NCBI GenBank assembly: GCA_038496445.1
Contig: JALMLS010000329.1
Coordinates: 62,001-126,000, forward strand
Direction: 5' to 3'
Origin: Trichosphaerium sp. ATCC 40318
Lineage: Eukaryota; Discosea; Flabellinia; Trichosidae
DNA: 64,000 nt
Below, one piece after another: positions 22,801 to 35,741 of this stretch. Under the pieces are notes generated by a model. The model was not told where the DNA came from and searched no databases. It was given only the letters and a program-made list of their open reading frames with translations. Each line of letters starts with the position of its first letter. The first letter of the stretch is position 1. Made by a program: the position numbers and the translations under genes.

Positions 22801-24824
22801 GTGTACCTGAAATCGAGCAATCTCGGCCATTATAGATCTAGAACTAGCGCCAGCATCTTCCTTATTTGCATTCCATGACTTTTCAAACTCAGGGAACTTT
22901 TCTTTTAATATTGAAATAATTCTACTACAAAGTGCAGTCTTATCAGCAACAGTCCCTGTTCCTTTCACAATAGGAGATGTGAATGATGGTGTCCTCGAAA
23001 ATGGAACCTAAAAAAAACCACATTAAACAAATAATCACGTACAGACAAGAAAAGCAATCGCAAAAAAATATACCTTTCTGGGCGATGTCAAAGAACTGTT
23101 TAAAGATCGTCTGTTTCTTCTCGTCTTCTTCGGAGGAACTGGAGGTGGATAACTTGGAGGTGATGATAACTTTGCTCTAGGAGAGGAAGGAGACAGAACG
23201 AATGTAGAAGGTGGTCTCGCAAGGGTGCGTGGAGAAGATGGTGTATACGTAAGTGCACCAACAGCATCAAGTGGTGTTTTGGGTGCTGTACCCATAGCAA
23301 GAGAAGCCATTGAAACTGATTTATGCATTGCCTCCAGAGCACCACCTGCTTTCAAGTTACTCATACTAGCAGAACGTCTATATACGGGCGGAGTGGGCGG
23401 TTTTTTCTTCAAAAAGAAATCAGCATCATCAAGAAGAAAATTACATTTCATTTGAATGAAACTGTCTTAAATCATCCACTTACCGGTTTTTTAGGTTGTG
23501 GAGTAGGTCTTGTAGAAGTTGATAATAGCGTGCTCATACCAGGATGATCTTGAGCAGATACTGAGATGAAACGACTAAGTCGCTTATTACGAGTTGATGC
23601 CTTGAAAATTAAGGCTTTTATAGCGCTAGTAACTGCCAATCTGTTTATATCAAGGTATTAATAAAGAAAGAAATAGAATTAAAGTAATATAAAAGAGAAA
23701 CAATAAAAGACAGAAAAAACGAAAAAAACAAAGAAAGAAAAAAAAAACTTGCCTATTTTGGTTATACTGCGCCAAGTATACAGAATCAGTAGATTTTCTA
23801 TGTACAATCTTTCCTGACTGTAATAAAGTCGCATAACGAGCGTTTATAGATTTTGCATTCTAAATAAAGCTTAGAAGCAATATATACGCAATAAACGTTT
23901 ATACTAACCAGTCCAACAGAGCTACCACTCTTTTGAAGCGCTCTAAAGAACGCATCTTTTGTTTTAACTAAAGTCTTCGCTGCTGCGTCTATTGCACTTC
24001 CATCACTATTTTTTTTCATAACAGCATCATGGAACGCCTTTATAGCTGCCTAAAAAACCCAATTTCTTAAGAAATGCTTCTGAAAAAAATCAAAGAAAAA
24101 AAATAATATTGTACCACAGCTTGCTTCGCTACAGTCCCTAAACTTATCTCCTGTCCAGGTTCAACATCTTCTTTCTCTTTAATTACTACTTTTGGCGCTT
24201 CCTTTGGCTCTGGTGCCTTGTTTAAGTTCTAAAAAAAAAGATTTGAGTTAAATTGGGAATGTATGAAAAGAAATATTTTCTGTATTGCGTCAAAGTTACT
24301 ATATTTCAATATCCTATCGTTTGACGTTGAAATTGACTCGTTTGAATAAATTTTGCTATTTCGTACTGCTTCAATTTCCACAAAGCCTTGTGCGGCGTTA
24401 ATCACATCTTTGGCAAGGTTTTTTGCTGATTTTAAGCTGTTTGTGAGTTGTTGGACAGTCATAAAATCTAACGGATTGCTATGCACTTGCTGAGCGTGTT
24501 TTACAAGAGAAATAACCATATCTCGTAAATCCTGAGCGCATTCATAAAAATAAGCTACCACGCTGGTGAGTTTGCGTTGCTGTATTCGCGTTGAAACGTA
24601 CCTAGCTGTAACTTAAAGGCTTTCATACTGCGACGCGTTTCAACATATTTTTTCACTATCGCGCCAAGTTTAAACGTAGCCCCAGCTATTTTCTTCGCCA
24701 TTATAAGCAATTCTTCTTCTGTACAGCCTTCTTCGGAGCCAGTAACTCGGACACGCTCTATAAGTGTCGTAGCATCGCTCAGTATATTAGAGCATATATC
24801 AGACACAATGACGTGCAAAGCCAT
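19826..24824 (-). CDS. RasGEF (CDC25-type) with REM domain and Ser/Pro-rich helical N-terminus
   Basis: Large multi-exon gene of about 1,100 residues from ATG 24822-24824 (MALHVIVSDICSNIL) to TAA 19826-19828. The N-terminal third is helical (KKIAGATFKLGAIVKK; LTNSLKSAKNLAKDVINAAQ). The middle is Ser/Pro/basic-rich with a possible SH3-binding stretch (PPSYPPPVPPKKTRR near 23150) and many potential phosphosites. A REM (RasGEF_N) region reads KIYRPGTLNNLIIRLTDG and DDFVTTFLMTFTSF, and the catalytic domain contains LTRLEFGTYKRI, NVVTLIQRANKVSFWVAS, HLREMGNFHTLMGINAGL and VINDFFKGNPDE. It should load GTP on a Ras- or Rap-type GTPase. The exons are separated by short introns with GTACCT/GTAC starts. 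Partner GTPase unknown; a Ras-like gene lies 10 kb away. Confidence 0.85.
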
Positions 24825-25014
24825 GGTATCAATATTTAAAAATCAAACTCCTGAGCTTGTTTTAACTACTTTGAGCAGCCAATTAAACGATTTGTTAATA
24901 TTACCTTCTAAATTAATACATGTAGGCGACCGGAGGTCAACCCGTGCTTTTTAAAGTCAATAAAAACTTCTGTTGACTTTTGGTATTAACTCAATATAAG
25001 CAGCTCTGATAAGC
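24825..25014. promoter_or_regulatory. divergent promoter region, RasGEF / ARP6
   Basis: A 190-base AT-rich gap between two divergent start codons. It must contain both promoters; no specific element is identified. Confidence 0.35.
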
Positions 25015-27183
25015 ATGTCAAGGCGTCGAGGAACCATAAATCCTAATCATAGAGTGATTGCAGCAGATTTTGGCGCTTGTACATTAAAAGCACACGATTT
25101 ATTCATAAATTCTGAAAGGTACGGCGGAGAGGTCTACACTCGCACCTAATAGTACGTCAGGGTCATTCATAACTTCATTGCAACTTCGAAAAAGGAGAAG
25201 GCTCAATACATCGGCGAAGAGATAGCTAATTGTAGATTTTTCTCTGTACAGATCCTTTCAAAGCGATTACAGGCAATTTTTAATATAATCTAGCAACTGT
25301 TTCTTCGTAGACCTCACGACAAGGGTTACTTGATCAATTGGAACCTTCAAAAACAAATATGGCGCCCTGAAATGGGATACACGCGTTCTCATGGTCAATC
25401 AGTATGTAGTTAACAAATTCGCGTATTTCAACTTGAAATGCATTATAACGAGCGTAGTGGGACCCCTCAGATACTTCATTTGTATTAACGCAACCACCAT
25501 TTAATTTGCGCGTTTTAACGAAAAGAACAGCAGAAGTAGTATTCGAAGAGTACAGATTTAAAAGTGAGTGAACAAAACAACAACATTTAAAGCCATAACA
25601 GCAATTTTATGTTGACCTTTTTTGTGTTGACTTTGACGGTTAAACTAACGGCTTCCTCCTAGGTTTTTGTTATCCTCAAGCTTCAGAAATGATTGCTTAT
25701 GGATTGGCTAATAATCCAGAATATATGGGTGTTCCTCCAGATCGTCACGAATTAGTACAAAATAACCCATGTGCTCTTATTCTTGATTGCGGTTATTCGT
25801 TTACTCATGCTACACCAACATTCTTTGGTAAGCCAATGAACTTTGCAACAAAGAGGTATGATAAATTTTTTACCATGTACACGTGTGGGTTATATTAGAT
25901 GTTATTTTTAGCTCGTGATTGTGGAGCGTTTTGTTTGACTTTTTTTTTGTAGGTTAAATATTGGTGGGAAAGTGCTGACGAATTACTTGAAGGAACTCAT
26001 ATCGTATAGGTTTGTTTTTGTTTTTATTATTATTATTACTTCGTCTTATAATTCTTTAAGATATTGGAATGTGATGGAAGAGACTTATTTGATGTCAATG
26101 ATAAAACAAAGATTGTGTTATGTTTCACAAGATTTTGAAGCTGATATGAAAGTTACACGATACCGTGGTTCTTCAAATACAATTAGACAGTTCTATGTAC
26201 TACCAGATTATGTCGAAGCCACTGATAAAAGTCTTTATGGATATGTAGAAGTACGTAATAATCAGCAATCTTTAAAACAATCCTTTTTGTTTTTAATTTT
26301 TTGATTAGACTGATAGACAAATAATTCGAGAAAAAAAAGATCAAATTCTTGTACGTTGCTTATCGCTGTAAAGTCTTTTTCGCTTATTTTATTTTTTTTA
26401 TTTAGATTATGAACAATGAACGTATAAGTGTTCCAGAGATATTATTTCATCCTTCTGATGCAGGTAAAGGAAAAAAACTTGATTGGAAAAAAAAACTAGT
26501 TTTTATCTATTTCTAAGAATTACCTTCTCATCTTGTTGCACCTCACTTTATTTTGATCATATACCACCTCGAACATGATATAATTGATGCTTCATTTACA
26601 CACTAGTGTTTCCGTAGTTTCGAAGCATTTATCATCCTTTTAGGTATTGGACAAGCTGGTGTTGCTGAAATGATTTATGAGTCTGCAATGGCTTGTCCTG
26701 AGGAACTTCAAGAAGCTCTCTTATCGAATGTTATACTTGTTGGAGGAACAACACAGCTTCAAGGTTTTAAAGAGAGGGTAGAGAAGGAGCTACAAGCACT
26801 TGTACCTTCAGATTTTACCATTAATGTTACACAACCAAAAAAGTACGCCGTTTTCTTACTTTCTCTCTTTAGTTTTCTTTTTGGTTTGAAACCTGTCTTG
26901 TCTTATGCATGTCATACAGTAATCCCGAAATTGTATACATTACATTGACATCAAAATTAAAACGACCGAATCACGTGATTAGTTAAAAACTCGCAAATTG
27001 TTTTTTTTTTGTTTGGTTTTGCAATTACTTTGCTTATATGTTTTCAGTCCTGCGTTAACAGCATTGCGTGGAGCTACTGTTTTTGGACAGAAATTACAGA
27101 AAGGTGATGATGCTTTGTTTAAGCAAAATATGATCACTAGGAGGACGTATAATGATGAAGGCATTAGGAGTATTTTACGCTAA
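25015..27183 (+). CDS. actin-related protein 6 (ARP6)
   Basis: About ten exons from ATG 25015 (MSRRRGTINPNHRVIAADFG) to the TAA at 27181-27183. Family signatures in order: RRPHDKGYLINWNLQKQIW, VLTQPPFNLRVLTKRTAEVV with EEYRF, CALILDCGYSFTHATP, LNIGGKVLTNYLKELISYR, NVMEETYLMSMIKQRLCYVS, ISVPEILFHPSD, GQAGVAEMIYESAMACPEE and NVILVGGTTQLQGFKERV. These match ARP6 rather than conventional actin; in other eukaryotes ARP6 belongs to the SWR1/SRCAP complex that deposits H2A.Z. Introns include GTACGG, GTGAGT and GTATGA starts. No disrupting stop was found when the exons are joined, although the exon-1 boundary (near 25118) is tentative. Confidence 0.85.
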
Positions 27184-27602
27184 AACAAAGTCACAATCTT
27201 TTTTTTGAGTACACTATTCAAAAAAAAAAAAGGACTAGTACCCACAGTTCTCTGTTGTATAATATACGAGATTAAAATTACATAATTTCAAAGTGCATAC
27301 ACCTTTTACTCTCAACAACTATTACTTAGCGATTCTATACAAACATTCTGTGAGATTAATGGAAGACATCTCAGCATTAGTTGGTTCTCTTAATATTGTT
27401 TTGCTAAGCAAAGGTGTAACAGATGAAGGTAACCCTTATACACTGATGAAAGTGTCGTAACATTGGCTGAGGATTCTTCAAGTTGTTGTCTATATAAGGT
27501 TGTAAAAAGCTGTTTACACCCATCGGTGTAATGATGGCCATGGAGTGTTTAAATACTAAAAGCAGTAGGATTTAATCCAACTTTATTTGCAATTGATTTT
27601 AT
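27184..27602. other. intergenic with a small LRR relic
   Basis: Convergent ends of ARP6 and the MLO-like gene. Around 27359-27530 a frame starting MEDISALVGSLNIVLL retains KGVTDEG and TDESVVTLA, fragments of the LRR family repeat, before drifting into stops. I read it as a decayed fragment. Confidence 0.4.
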
Positions 27603-30053
27603 TTACTGCACAGATAAACTATGTGATACATCCTCCTCATCTAGATCAGATCCAAGGTCACTTTCAGAGCCCGATAGTTCATCATCCAAGTTAACTGTAA
27701 GCCTTTGGTTTTCTAACTTTTCAAGTTTTAATTGCTTCTTATATGCTTTCTTTACAAGCTTTGTATGAATCAAATTGCCACAGTACTATTCAAACGGAGG
27801 TTAATACAAGAGAGTATGTAGAAAAAAACGTACCAATACTCGTGTATAAGTGACAAAGAGGTGAGGCATAATACCAGCAAAGAAAATCAGAGACGTAAGC
27901 ATGTAAAGTGGGATAATAGCATACATTTTACTCTGAATGGTATAAAAAATCCAGAGTACTATATATGCTGAGTTTGCTATTGTAAATATTAGATACATGA
28001 TTAACCAAGAGTGTACGTTGATAAATTGGTCATGTAATATGAACATAACAAAGTAGATTAAGTTCAAAGAACGGTAAACAAAAACAAAAAACAACAACGA
28101 CAAAAATGATTGTAAAAAAACCTCAGCATCACATGTTGTTGATTATGAGACACGTTTAAATACTTATTAAATAAAGCGAATAATGTACCTAATAATATAA
28201 CTTGTAGACCAAGCTTATGAAAGCTTGGAGGAAGGAGTAAAAGTCGTCGATGTAAACTGCGTGTTTTTTTCTTTTCATGTTTTAAGCTCTTCGAAGATAA
28301 ACTCCTTAGTAGAGGTTCGTCGTCGTCATTTTTATCTTCTGATATTAATGATGAACGAGCACTAGGGTTCTCCAAAACCTTTAAAATAAATAAGAAAAAA
28401 ATAGGAAAATAGAATGCTCTCTGATCCAACTTCTGCTTCAAAGTGAATGATACTGAAATTGCTGAAACAATACCTTGGACAGTACAAAAAAACAACATAC
28501 CCTGATATTGCCTTTAATCTCAGGCATGTTAAGAATCTTATTGTAAACCCAAATGCTATAAAGCCAAAGAGCTACTTCAATAAAAACCAGAATGAGGCCG
28601 CCAACAAGAACAGCCCATCCACCAGTATGTGATTCAGGATTAAAATCCCAGATCTAAACAAAGTGAGACAAACTTTATTATGGTGGTATATTTGCATTGT
28701 TGGTTACCTTGTATCGGACCCAATTTGCCCAAACAATGACCAAGCCTATTACCCATGTCCATGGTGATAATTCCATAAGGTGAATTACCAAATCCCTCAT
28801 TGAGTACTTCATATAAAGATAAAACCAGAAATTGTGAGGTACTTTTTGAGTACGCACTAAATGACTTCGAAGACTAAACAAAATTATTTAGCATTAACAC
28901 TATTCGTGTTTACAAAGGATATATAATTAAAGCTATACACGTACGTTAAGTAGCGCTTCTCGCGTATTTTAACATTGAAAATATTAATAATCGCAGACCA
29001 GAGTGAGGTACTTTTTTCAGTATTGTCCTCAAAAGTGAAAGTGCCTAGATTAAAGAGGTGAGTAAAAAAAACCGTTAGAACAAAAAATCATCGCGTCAGG
29101 AATATGTATGAATAGACTGTTCTATATTATTTTGAGTGGTACAAACAAAAAACCCATAAAAATGGTAATGGTTAGGGACGCATCCACGAAAACTTTAGGT
29201 TTTTTTTATTGGTTCCCAAATGTTTTCGTACCTCTGTTTCTCTCATGTTTGGCCCAAAAACGTGCTGTCAGTACATGAAGTAATATGATATATCCTGCCT
29301 GAGCCAAGTATACAATAGCTATACCAAAGAGAAGGTAATGAACTTGCTTTAAAAAAGTGTAAGGCGAAAATAAGTCCAAAATCTGTCAAAAAAGATTCTC
29401 AAAGCCTCAGGAATTCAATGAATCAAAGAGTTGGATGCTATTCAAAGCCTGAACGTTTTCTTTAGTTGCTAGTACCTCAAAGATTTCCTCAACTTCATGC
29501 TCACCACAAAGATGGAAGAGATTTGCAAGCGCACTGAACATAGGATCTTGAATATTGCTGATTGTTATGAAGAAAATTAAAAGCGATATAATACCAATAA
29601 TCATAAGCTCTATTGCGTTTTTAGTTGATTTGGAACGTGTTGCAAACCGAATTTTGCCTATAGGTTTCCAACGTTACCTTTGTAAATAGTTTTTAGCACT
29701 AGAAGCATGTGTTCCTTCTTGCGGTACCACTAGGACAAATATGAGTTGGCGACAATTGAAAATATACTTGCTATGCGTGATTACCTTCTCTAAGTAGTTT
29801 GTTACCGTTTCTGTTATGAGCGCAACTAGAATCAACCCTGTAACGAAAGTCGAGACCAAAGAAATGTTGTTTCGTATTCTAACGCTTGGTAAATTACACA
29901 ACACCAACATTCGACGTACCCAATGTTCTCAACGCTGCAAAATAGCTCGGTACAACTCGTTTCGTTAAAGAAAAACGTGTCCTCTGGCACTTCGCAGTGT
30001 TCAGGTACGTCGCCACCATGACCTCCTTCGTGAGAAGACACGAGCTTCAACAT
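27603..30053 (-). CDS. MLO-like multi-pass membrane protein
   Basis: Multi-exon gene with at least seven membrane segments: ISLVSTFVTGLILVALITE, ELMIIGIISLLIFFITIS, LLFGIAIVYLAQAGYIILL, WTWVIGLVIVWANW, WAVLVGGLILVFIEVALWLY, WLIMYLIFTIANSAYIVLWI and IIPLYMLTSLIFFAGIMP. Resemblance to MLO proteins rests on the segment ending LHVLTARFWAKHERNR and on YMKYSMRDLVIHLMELSP, which correspond to the conserved MLO loop and its R-S-x-x-D-x / I-S-P pattern. The N-terminus has a Cys-containing extracellular part (EHCEVPEDTFFF; SCTELFCS) and the C-tail is acidic (SESDLGSDLDEED). Plant MLOs are calmodulin-regulated calcium channels; here this is only inferred. ATG at 30051-30053 is the first in frame, but an upstream exon cannot be excluded. 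Confidence 0.6.
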
Positions 30054-30234
30054 GGTAGTGTTGCACAAAATTAGGTTAAGTGCGTCTGCAATTTAATACG
30101 AGCTTGACTCAACCAACAGCACTGTAACTAAAATAAGGGCAACACTCTGGACTGTAACAAGCTACATTTGTAGCATTGCTATTGGAGATTTACTAAAATA
30201 CTTTCGAAAAGCGCTGTAATCACCATAAATAACG

Positions 30235-33200
30235 ATGAACAGTGAGAATTCGAAGGAAGAAGGTCCAAATGACCAAAAAGTGATGAGTATGGAAACATTG
30301 GCGTCTCTGGTTAGGTACGCGTTAATATAAACAGAAAGCGCTCGTTAGTACCTCTTTTGGGACGAATAATAATTTTCGATAATGAAAATCATACTTATTA
30401 ACAATCAACAGAAGCACCAGTTCGCAATATGTAGAGGATCAGGACGCCAAAAATTGTACGTGAAATTGAATTGATTTTAAAAAAATTGTAACGGGTTTAA
30501 TAATTCGACACAACGCACCAAACACGCAACAATTGCATTACAAAGCGTTTTTGTTTTGACGCGCAGTATTACTCTTCCATTCGGATGTTTATCATCAAGC
30601 AACTGCGCGTTTTAATGCTTGCTAAACATACTACTAGCAAAGGACACTAAATCATTCGGAAGCACAGTCAACAAGCTTTTGGCAATCTACAATTTATCAA
30701 ACGCTCCAAAATCTACGACACAGCCTTCTAGCATTCCTACTACGCTACAAGTGACGCGCAGCGCAACCCCTGATCCTCTTCGGTTAACAAAACCTGAACC
30801 TGCTTCCAGTGAGAAGCAAGAAGAAGATAACTCTGTTGTAGAAGTACGACAGCGTAGAGATACAGATGAGTCCGTAGATGAGTCTGTAGATCAAGTCGCA
30901 GAAGAAGCACAAGGCGCAACAGGTACTGAGAATTCTTTTATTACAAAAAAATACCACAACTCTTTTTTGTTTGTTCGCTTTTGACGTCAATTCTTAATGG
31001 CTAAAGACGTAGTAGATGATGCTTCAGAAGACGAAAACGATGAAAATAAAGTTGAGTTTATTGAAGTACCTTCAAGTCCAAGCCGTGGAGCAAGAAAGGT
31101 TCAACGTGGTATGTCATGAGCGCTCTAAAAGTTGTCTTTTTTTTTTCTTTTTCTATACCGGTTTAAGGTTTTACTGTAGCTGTAGGAGATTCAGATAGTG
31201 AAGAGATAGAAGAAACATCGTTGGATACAAATGAAGGATCTTCTGATGGCACGTGATATAAGTACATGAGCTAATACTGACATTTACTAGATAAACGAGA
31301 TTTGGGTTCAATAATGTCATTAACACGAAAATCAGCGAGTGGTGACGACCAAGAAAGTAGGGGCGGTGGTAGTATTAAACTTAAGAAAAACTCTGCAACA
31401 GAAGCATTAAAAGCGACAGGAGGGTCAATGATGAAGCGTGGATCTAGTATGAGAAATGTTTCTAAACTAAAAGTTAGAAAGACAGTTGACAAGTCAGATA
31501 TTATTTCTGGAAAGAGAACTAGAACATCTAGTATTGGCGGTTTAGAGGATAGTACTACTTCAACAAAGAGCACTAAATCTATAACTGGTATAAGAAAGTC
31601 TAATTCACATACGGATCAGATCAAACGATTAAAAAGACTTCAAAGTGCTGTTTCTGTGTAAGTCTATCAAAGAAAACTTTTCTTTTTCACTCTTACTTAT
31701 TACTATCTAGCGATCAACCAAAGACGGATGCTGTACCAGAAACAAAGACTACTGATACAAGCACCACTATGAAACAAAATCCAATGAGTAAAAGTTCAGA
31801 CAGCATAAAGCGAGTTGTACGTTTGTTTTCTACAACATAGAAATATCTCAACTAACTTGAGATTAGGGTGGGTTGAGTTCAAAGCATAAATCTGATCCAA
31901 TTGACAGAAGGCATCGTACATCTACTAATATATCAGTAGATGTAGTACCTTCAAAGCCTCAACGCCACAAGTCACCTGAATTTACACTAAAACATAAGAA
32001 AGCTTCAGCTAAACGTGAACAAGTTAAGAATGCAAGCCGACTGGATGCTTCTGTTGCTCGTGATGCAACAGTGGGGACCTCATCATCCCCTGGAAGTAGT
32101 AGTCCTATAGTACAACATGTTGAGAAGCGTAACAACAATACAAACAAGCCTGAAGAAGAAACCAAAGGACATGTTCGCTCACCGAAGTCGGAGGTTCTAA
32201 AAACCCCAAAGACTTCTGAAGAACAACCTATGGCTACTATAGAAGAACAGAACCAACAGCCAAAGGTTGAAGTATTGAACAAGCCAAAGAAACATTCACA
32301 GCCTGCTCTAAAGTCACCTAAGGTGAGACAACCACTGCTAAGTAAAGCAGGATTCGAAGGAATGCAGATAAAACCAAAAGCTACACGACAGACTGTTTTA
32401 CCTGAACAGGAGGTATTCAAGAGACCAGAACCTGTACAAGTTATTAAGAAGGATGAAAAGAAAGTCATACAAAGCAAAGAAGATAGTGAGGCACCTTTTA
32501 CAGCACAGGCTTTTAAAGAACGTGTTCAAGGTCATCAAAATCGTATTGATAACGAAGCAACTGCAGCTAAAGCTGTAGTTGGACAATCTCCTCGTACTGC
32601 TATGGCAGATACTGTTGTACCTTGTCTTAATGTATCGAACTTAGCTTGGCAGGACACTTTGGTTAAAAGTGCATCGAATGCTTCTTTAGAAGGCATGATT
32701 CAAACCTTGAAAGGGTGAGTTTTGAGTGGTTTTTTTGTTGTTCGCGGTCTTATTTCATTTAGGTTAAAAGAGAAAGATATAGATGATGTAGATACACGTA
32801 TAGCTACTATTAATGTAAGAGATTTAACAAAGAGACTTGCACAAGCTGTTAAACAAGAACGTATTGCTCTTGCTAAAGAAAAAAAAGAGTTTGAAGAAAT
32901 GAAGAGTCTGTTCGCAGATGTTGTTTCTGATTACATGGTATGTATACATCCTGTAACTTGTATTAACCATCTTATAGGATATAAGCGCCATGAGAAAGAG
33001 CTTCAACAATGAAAAAAGTGAGTTCATTGGCCTTGTACGTTCACGTTTGAGTTTCGTAAAAAAAAATCTATTGTGGTCTAACTCACACTTTTCTGCATAG
33101 CTTAAGCACATTAAGAAAAACCCTGTACCTAGTACTATAGTACAAGAAGAATCTCAAAAGGAATTAAAAGAAAGTAAGGAATTTAAAGAGCCAAAGGAGC

Positions 33201-34490
33201 CAAAAGAATCATCAAAGGGCACTAAGTCATTCAAACATAAGTCTGAAGAACGTGCACAAGAAGATCAAAAGGATAGAAAGGTAACATGCCAACCCACTTT
33301 TCAAGACTCAACTTATAATCATTAGGTTGAGAGAAAGAGGAAGAATACAAATGATAGTGCTAAAGCAAAGAAGGCAAAACGTCGCAGTGAGCGACGAAGC
33401 AAGAAGCTAGAACAATCGTATGTTAATGAATCATTCTTGTTTTTTTGGTTTGAAATTTTCTCTTGACTTACCTTCCTTGTAAATAGGAACCTTCCACCTT
33501 CTATAGAGACATTACAACAACTTGCTGATGCAGTGGACGAGGACTTCAGCTTATCTAGTTTCAACAGTACGTCCATACTTTTAAACCTTGTTTTTTTTCA
33601 AACGATCAAGAGTTGACTTGTTTCGAATAGAGATAGATGCCATTGGTGAAAATTCAGAGTATGACCATCCACCACAAACAAATCAAAAGCGTACTAGACA
33701 GAGTAAATCAAAGAACGTATTTACTGTACGTCTACCGAATAATCAAAAGAGTTCAATCAAATGGAAACCAAATATCGTTCTACAAATGGTTATTGAAAAA
33801 GTTTGCTCAACACGTGGTATTGATTTTAACCTATACATACCAAAGGTAAGTATTTCATCTACACTACCAAACAGTATTTTCGAAACAAGTTAATTATGAA
33901 CTGAACACGAAACAAATCTTTGACTTTAATTTTCCTCATTTTTTTGCTTTCGATAAAAACCTTAGATTACTGTTTTTCAATTGCTAAGGTTTTTTAAAAT
34001 TAGGATCCTAATGGCGTTGTTGCTGATGTTTATAAAATGTTGAAAGACTTGCCTTTTAAAGAAATTACTTTTTACCATCGTAAAAAAACATTGGCTGAGA
34101 TTGAGGAAGAAGAGAAGGATTCTGATATTGAGAATGTACGTGTAAAAAATCCTCTCCTGTACATTCAAATAATACCCTTACCGTACAACCTGCGCTCGGC
34201 CAAATATGTATTGACCAGAGTGTTGACAATTGCTACAGTAGCACTTTTTTTTACCTCTATTTTTTTTGTTGTTTTTTCATTTGGTGTTCTTTTTGATTTT
34301 TTGCATTGATATTTTTTAGATTCTTGGTGAATACAGAGCAAGAAAGAAACAACTTATTGCAGCAGTACAAAATAATACAGACATTGAAGGACTGATGGAT
34401 GCATTTTTACTTAATTTTGTAAAGTGGTTCCTAACCAAAGATGAATTTGCAGCTACAGAGGCTATAGAAGGATATGCACCTCAATGGTAG
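30235..34490 (+). CDS. Ser/Lys-rich protein with C-terminal Ras-binding-like domain
   Basis: Long multi-exon gene. Exon 1 starts at ATG 30235 (MNSENSKEEGPNDQKVM) and ends before GTACGC. Much of the protein is disordered and Ser/Lys/Glu-rich (30.6-32.7 kb), followed by a coiled coil (LAQAVKQERIALAKEKKEFE) and a Lys-rich segment (KESKEFKEPKEPKESSK). Near the end a fold resembling a Raf-type Ras-binding domain reads NVFTVRLPNNQKSSIKWK, VLQMVIEKVCSTRGIDF, DPNGVVADVYKML and EITFYHRKKT. The last exon (ILGEYRARKKQLIAAVQ...) ends at TAG 34488-34490. It may be an effector or scaffold for a Ras-family GTPase; this rests on the RBD-like pattern alone. The small exons between 30310 and 30640 are uncertain. 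Confidence 0.6.
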
Positions 34491-34699
34491 CATATTTTTT
34501 ACCTACAGCCCCTTTTTTTTTACATCTGCAATTGTACAATACTATAAAAAAATCATTTACAAATGAGCACGTGATTACAAAACATATCTTAATTTTACAT
34601 ACAGAGTGATTTCTCTTGTTGCTTTTTTCATATTTTTATTTTGTTGTGAACAAAGTCATTCTGTTGGCAATGGCACAGACAATGTGCAGTAATCTTACT

Positions 34700-35529
34700 T
34701 TATGATATAATACAACGGCTGCGCTTTGGAACAGTATTGTTATGTGTACTCCATCCAATGCGCCTACACTCATGTATGATGGCTTTGAATGATTCTAAAA
34801 CATTCTGTCTTGTTTTTGCTGATGTTTCAAAGAAAGGACACTCAAAGCAGGCAGCCATGTGCTCCCCTTCTCTCTTTTTAACTTGCCTGTCTTCTTCCAA
34901 GTCAGATTTATTACCAATAAGTACTATTGGTATATCTTCTCTATATGGTTGTGCCCTACATTGGGGTAAGTGAGCGTTTGTATTGTAGGTTGGGAGGTAA
35001 CATGTGATTTACAACAACCTAAACTCCTGATAATGAGTGTGCACTGTAGTAAAATATCACAGGCTGCACAAATTTTGTTTTAAGGCAAAAGCAAATTCCA
35101 CTTGGCCTGATGCTGAAACAATGACATTTTTTTTCAAATTAATGAGTGTTTCTACGCTATTAAGGTACCTAAACATATTATCACGCCTTTCATATGTACT
35201 TTCAAAGGATTCTTTGCTTGTTATTGAATAAACCAAATAAACACCGTCACATTGTTTAAAATATACATCTCTCAGGTAACTAGGTGTGGACACATCGTTT
35301 GATGTATCTAATACCTCTATAATGCATTTTATACCATCAACTTCAAATTGCCTGCGGTAAACATCTTCAAGTGTAGGGTCGAACCTTTTAACATTAGTTA
35401 TTTTGTTCAGAAATGTCATTTGGATACATACTCGTCTACAAAGCGGTTGTTTATCAATTGTATAGTTAGGGATGATTTACCTACACCTGCATCACCTAAT
35501 ATAGCCACTTTATACTCGATGGGATACAT
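34700..35529 (-). CDS. divergent Ras-family small GTPase with CAAX tail
   Basis: Three or so exons from ATG 35527-35529: [20 protein letters not shown] contains the P-loop (GDAGVGKSS), then NRFVDEY joined to [17 protein letters not shown] (switch I region with the Thr). The G3 region reads [18 protein letters not shown] instead of DTAGQE, so the usual Gly-Gln pair needed for GTP hydrolysis is absent. G4 is [11 protein letters not shown] and G5 is FFETSAKT. The C-terminus RSRCIIS is a CAAX box, predicting prenylation and membrane attachment. The unusual switch II suggests slow hydrolysis or a different regulatory mode. The gene is convergent with the Ras-binding-domain gene, 210 bases away. 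Confidence 0.8.
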
Positions 35530-35589
35530 GTGGCTATGTTTTATTCTGTTCTATTTGGTGTGGTCAAGCATATTCCCGTTTTGTTCAAG

Positions 35590-35690
35590 TGGCTTTCTAT
35601 CAAGCTTTGGGTGTTCGTAACCTCCAAGACACTGATGTTAGAGATGAAGGTATAAACGAGCATTCTGGTGTTCATACTGTCAATGTTTAA
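35590..35690 (+). pseudogene. LRR relic
   Basis: A short frame reads LQDTDVRDEGINEHSGVHTV before a stop, clearly one and a half repeat units of the LRR family in this window (ITDEGIKALSGVHTINL). No start codon or F-box is attached, so it is a fragment. Confidence 0.5.
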
Positions 35691-35741
35691 ACTGTATGAT
35701 GTTAGAACTGTAAGATAAAATAGAATCTTATTTGTGTTACA

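Noticed and set aside
31959-32477. 172-codon minus-strand frame opposite the Ser/Lys-rich gene
   Set aside because: Antisense of a Ser/Lys/Pro-rich exon; Cys/Phe-rich composition and no splice context.
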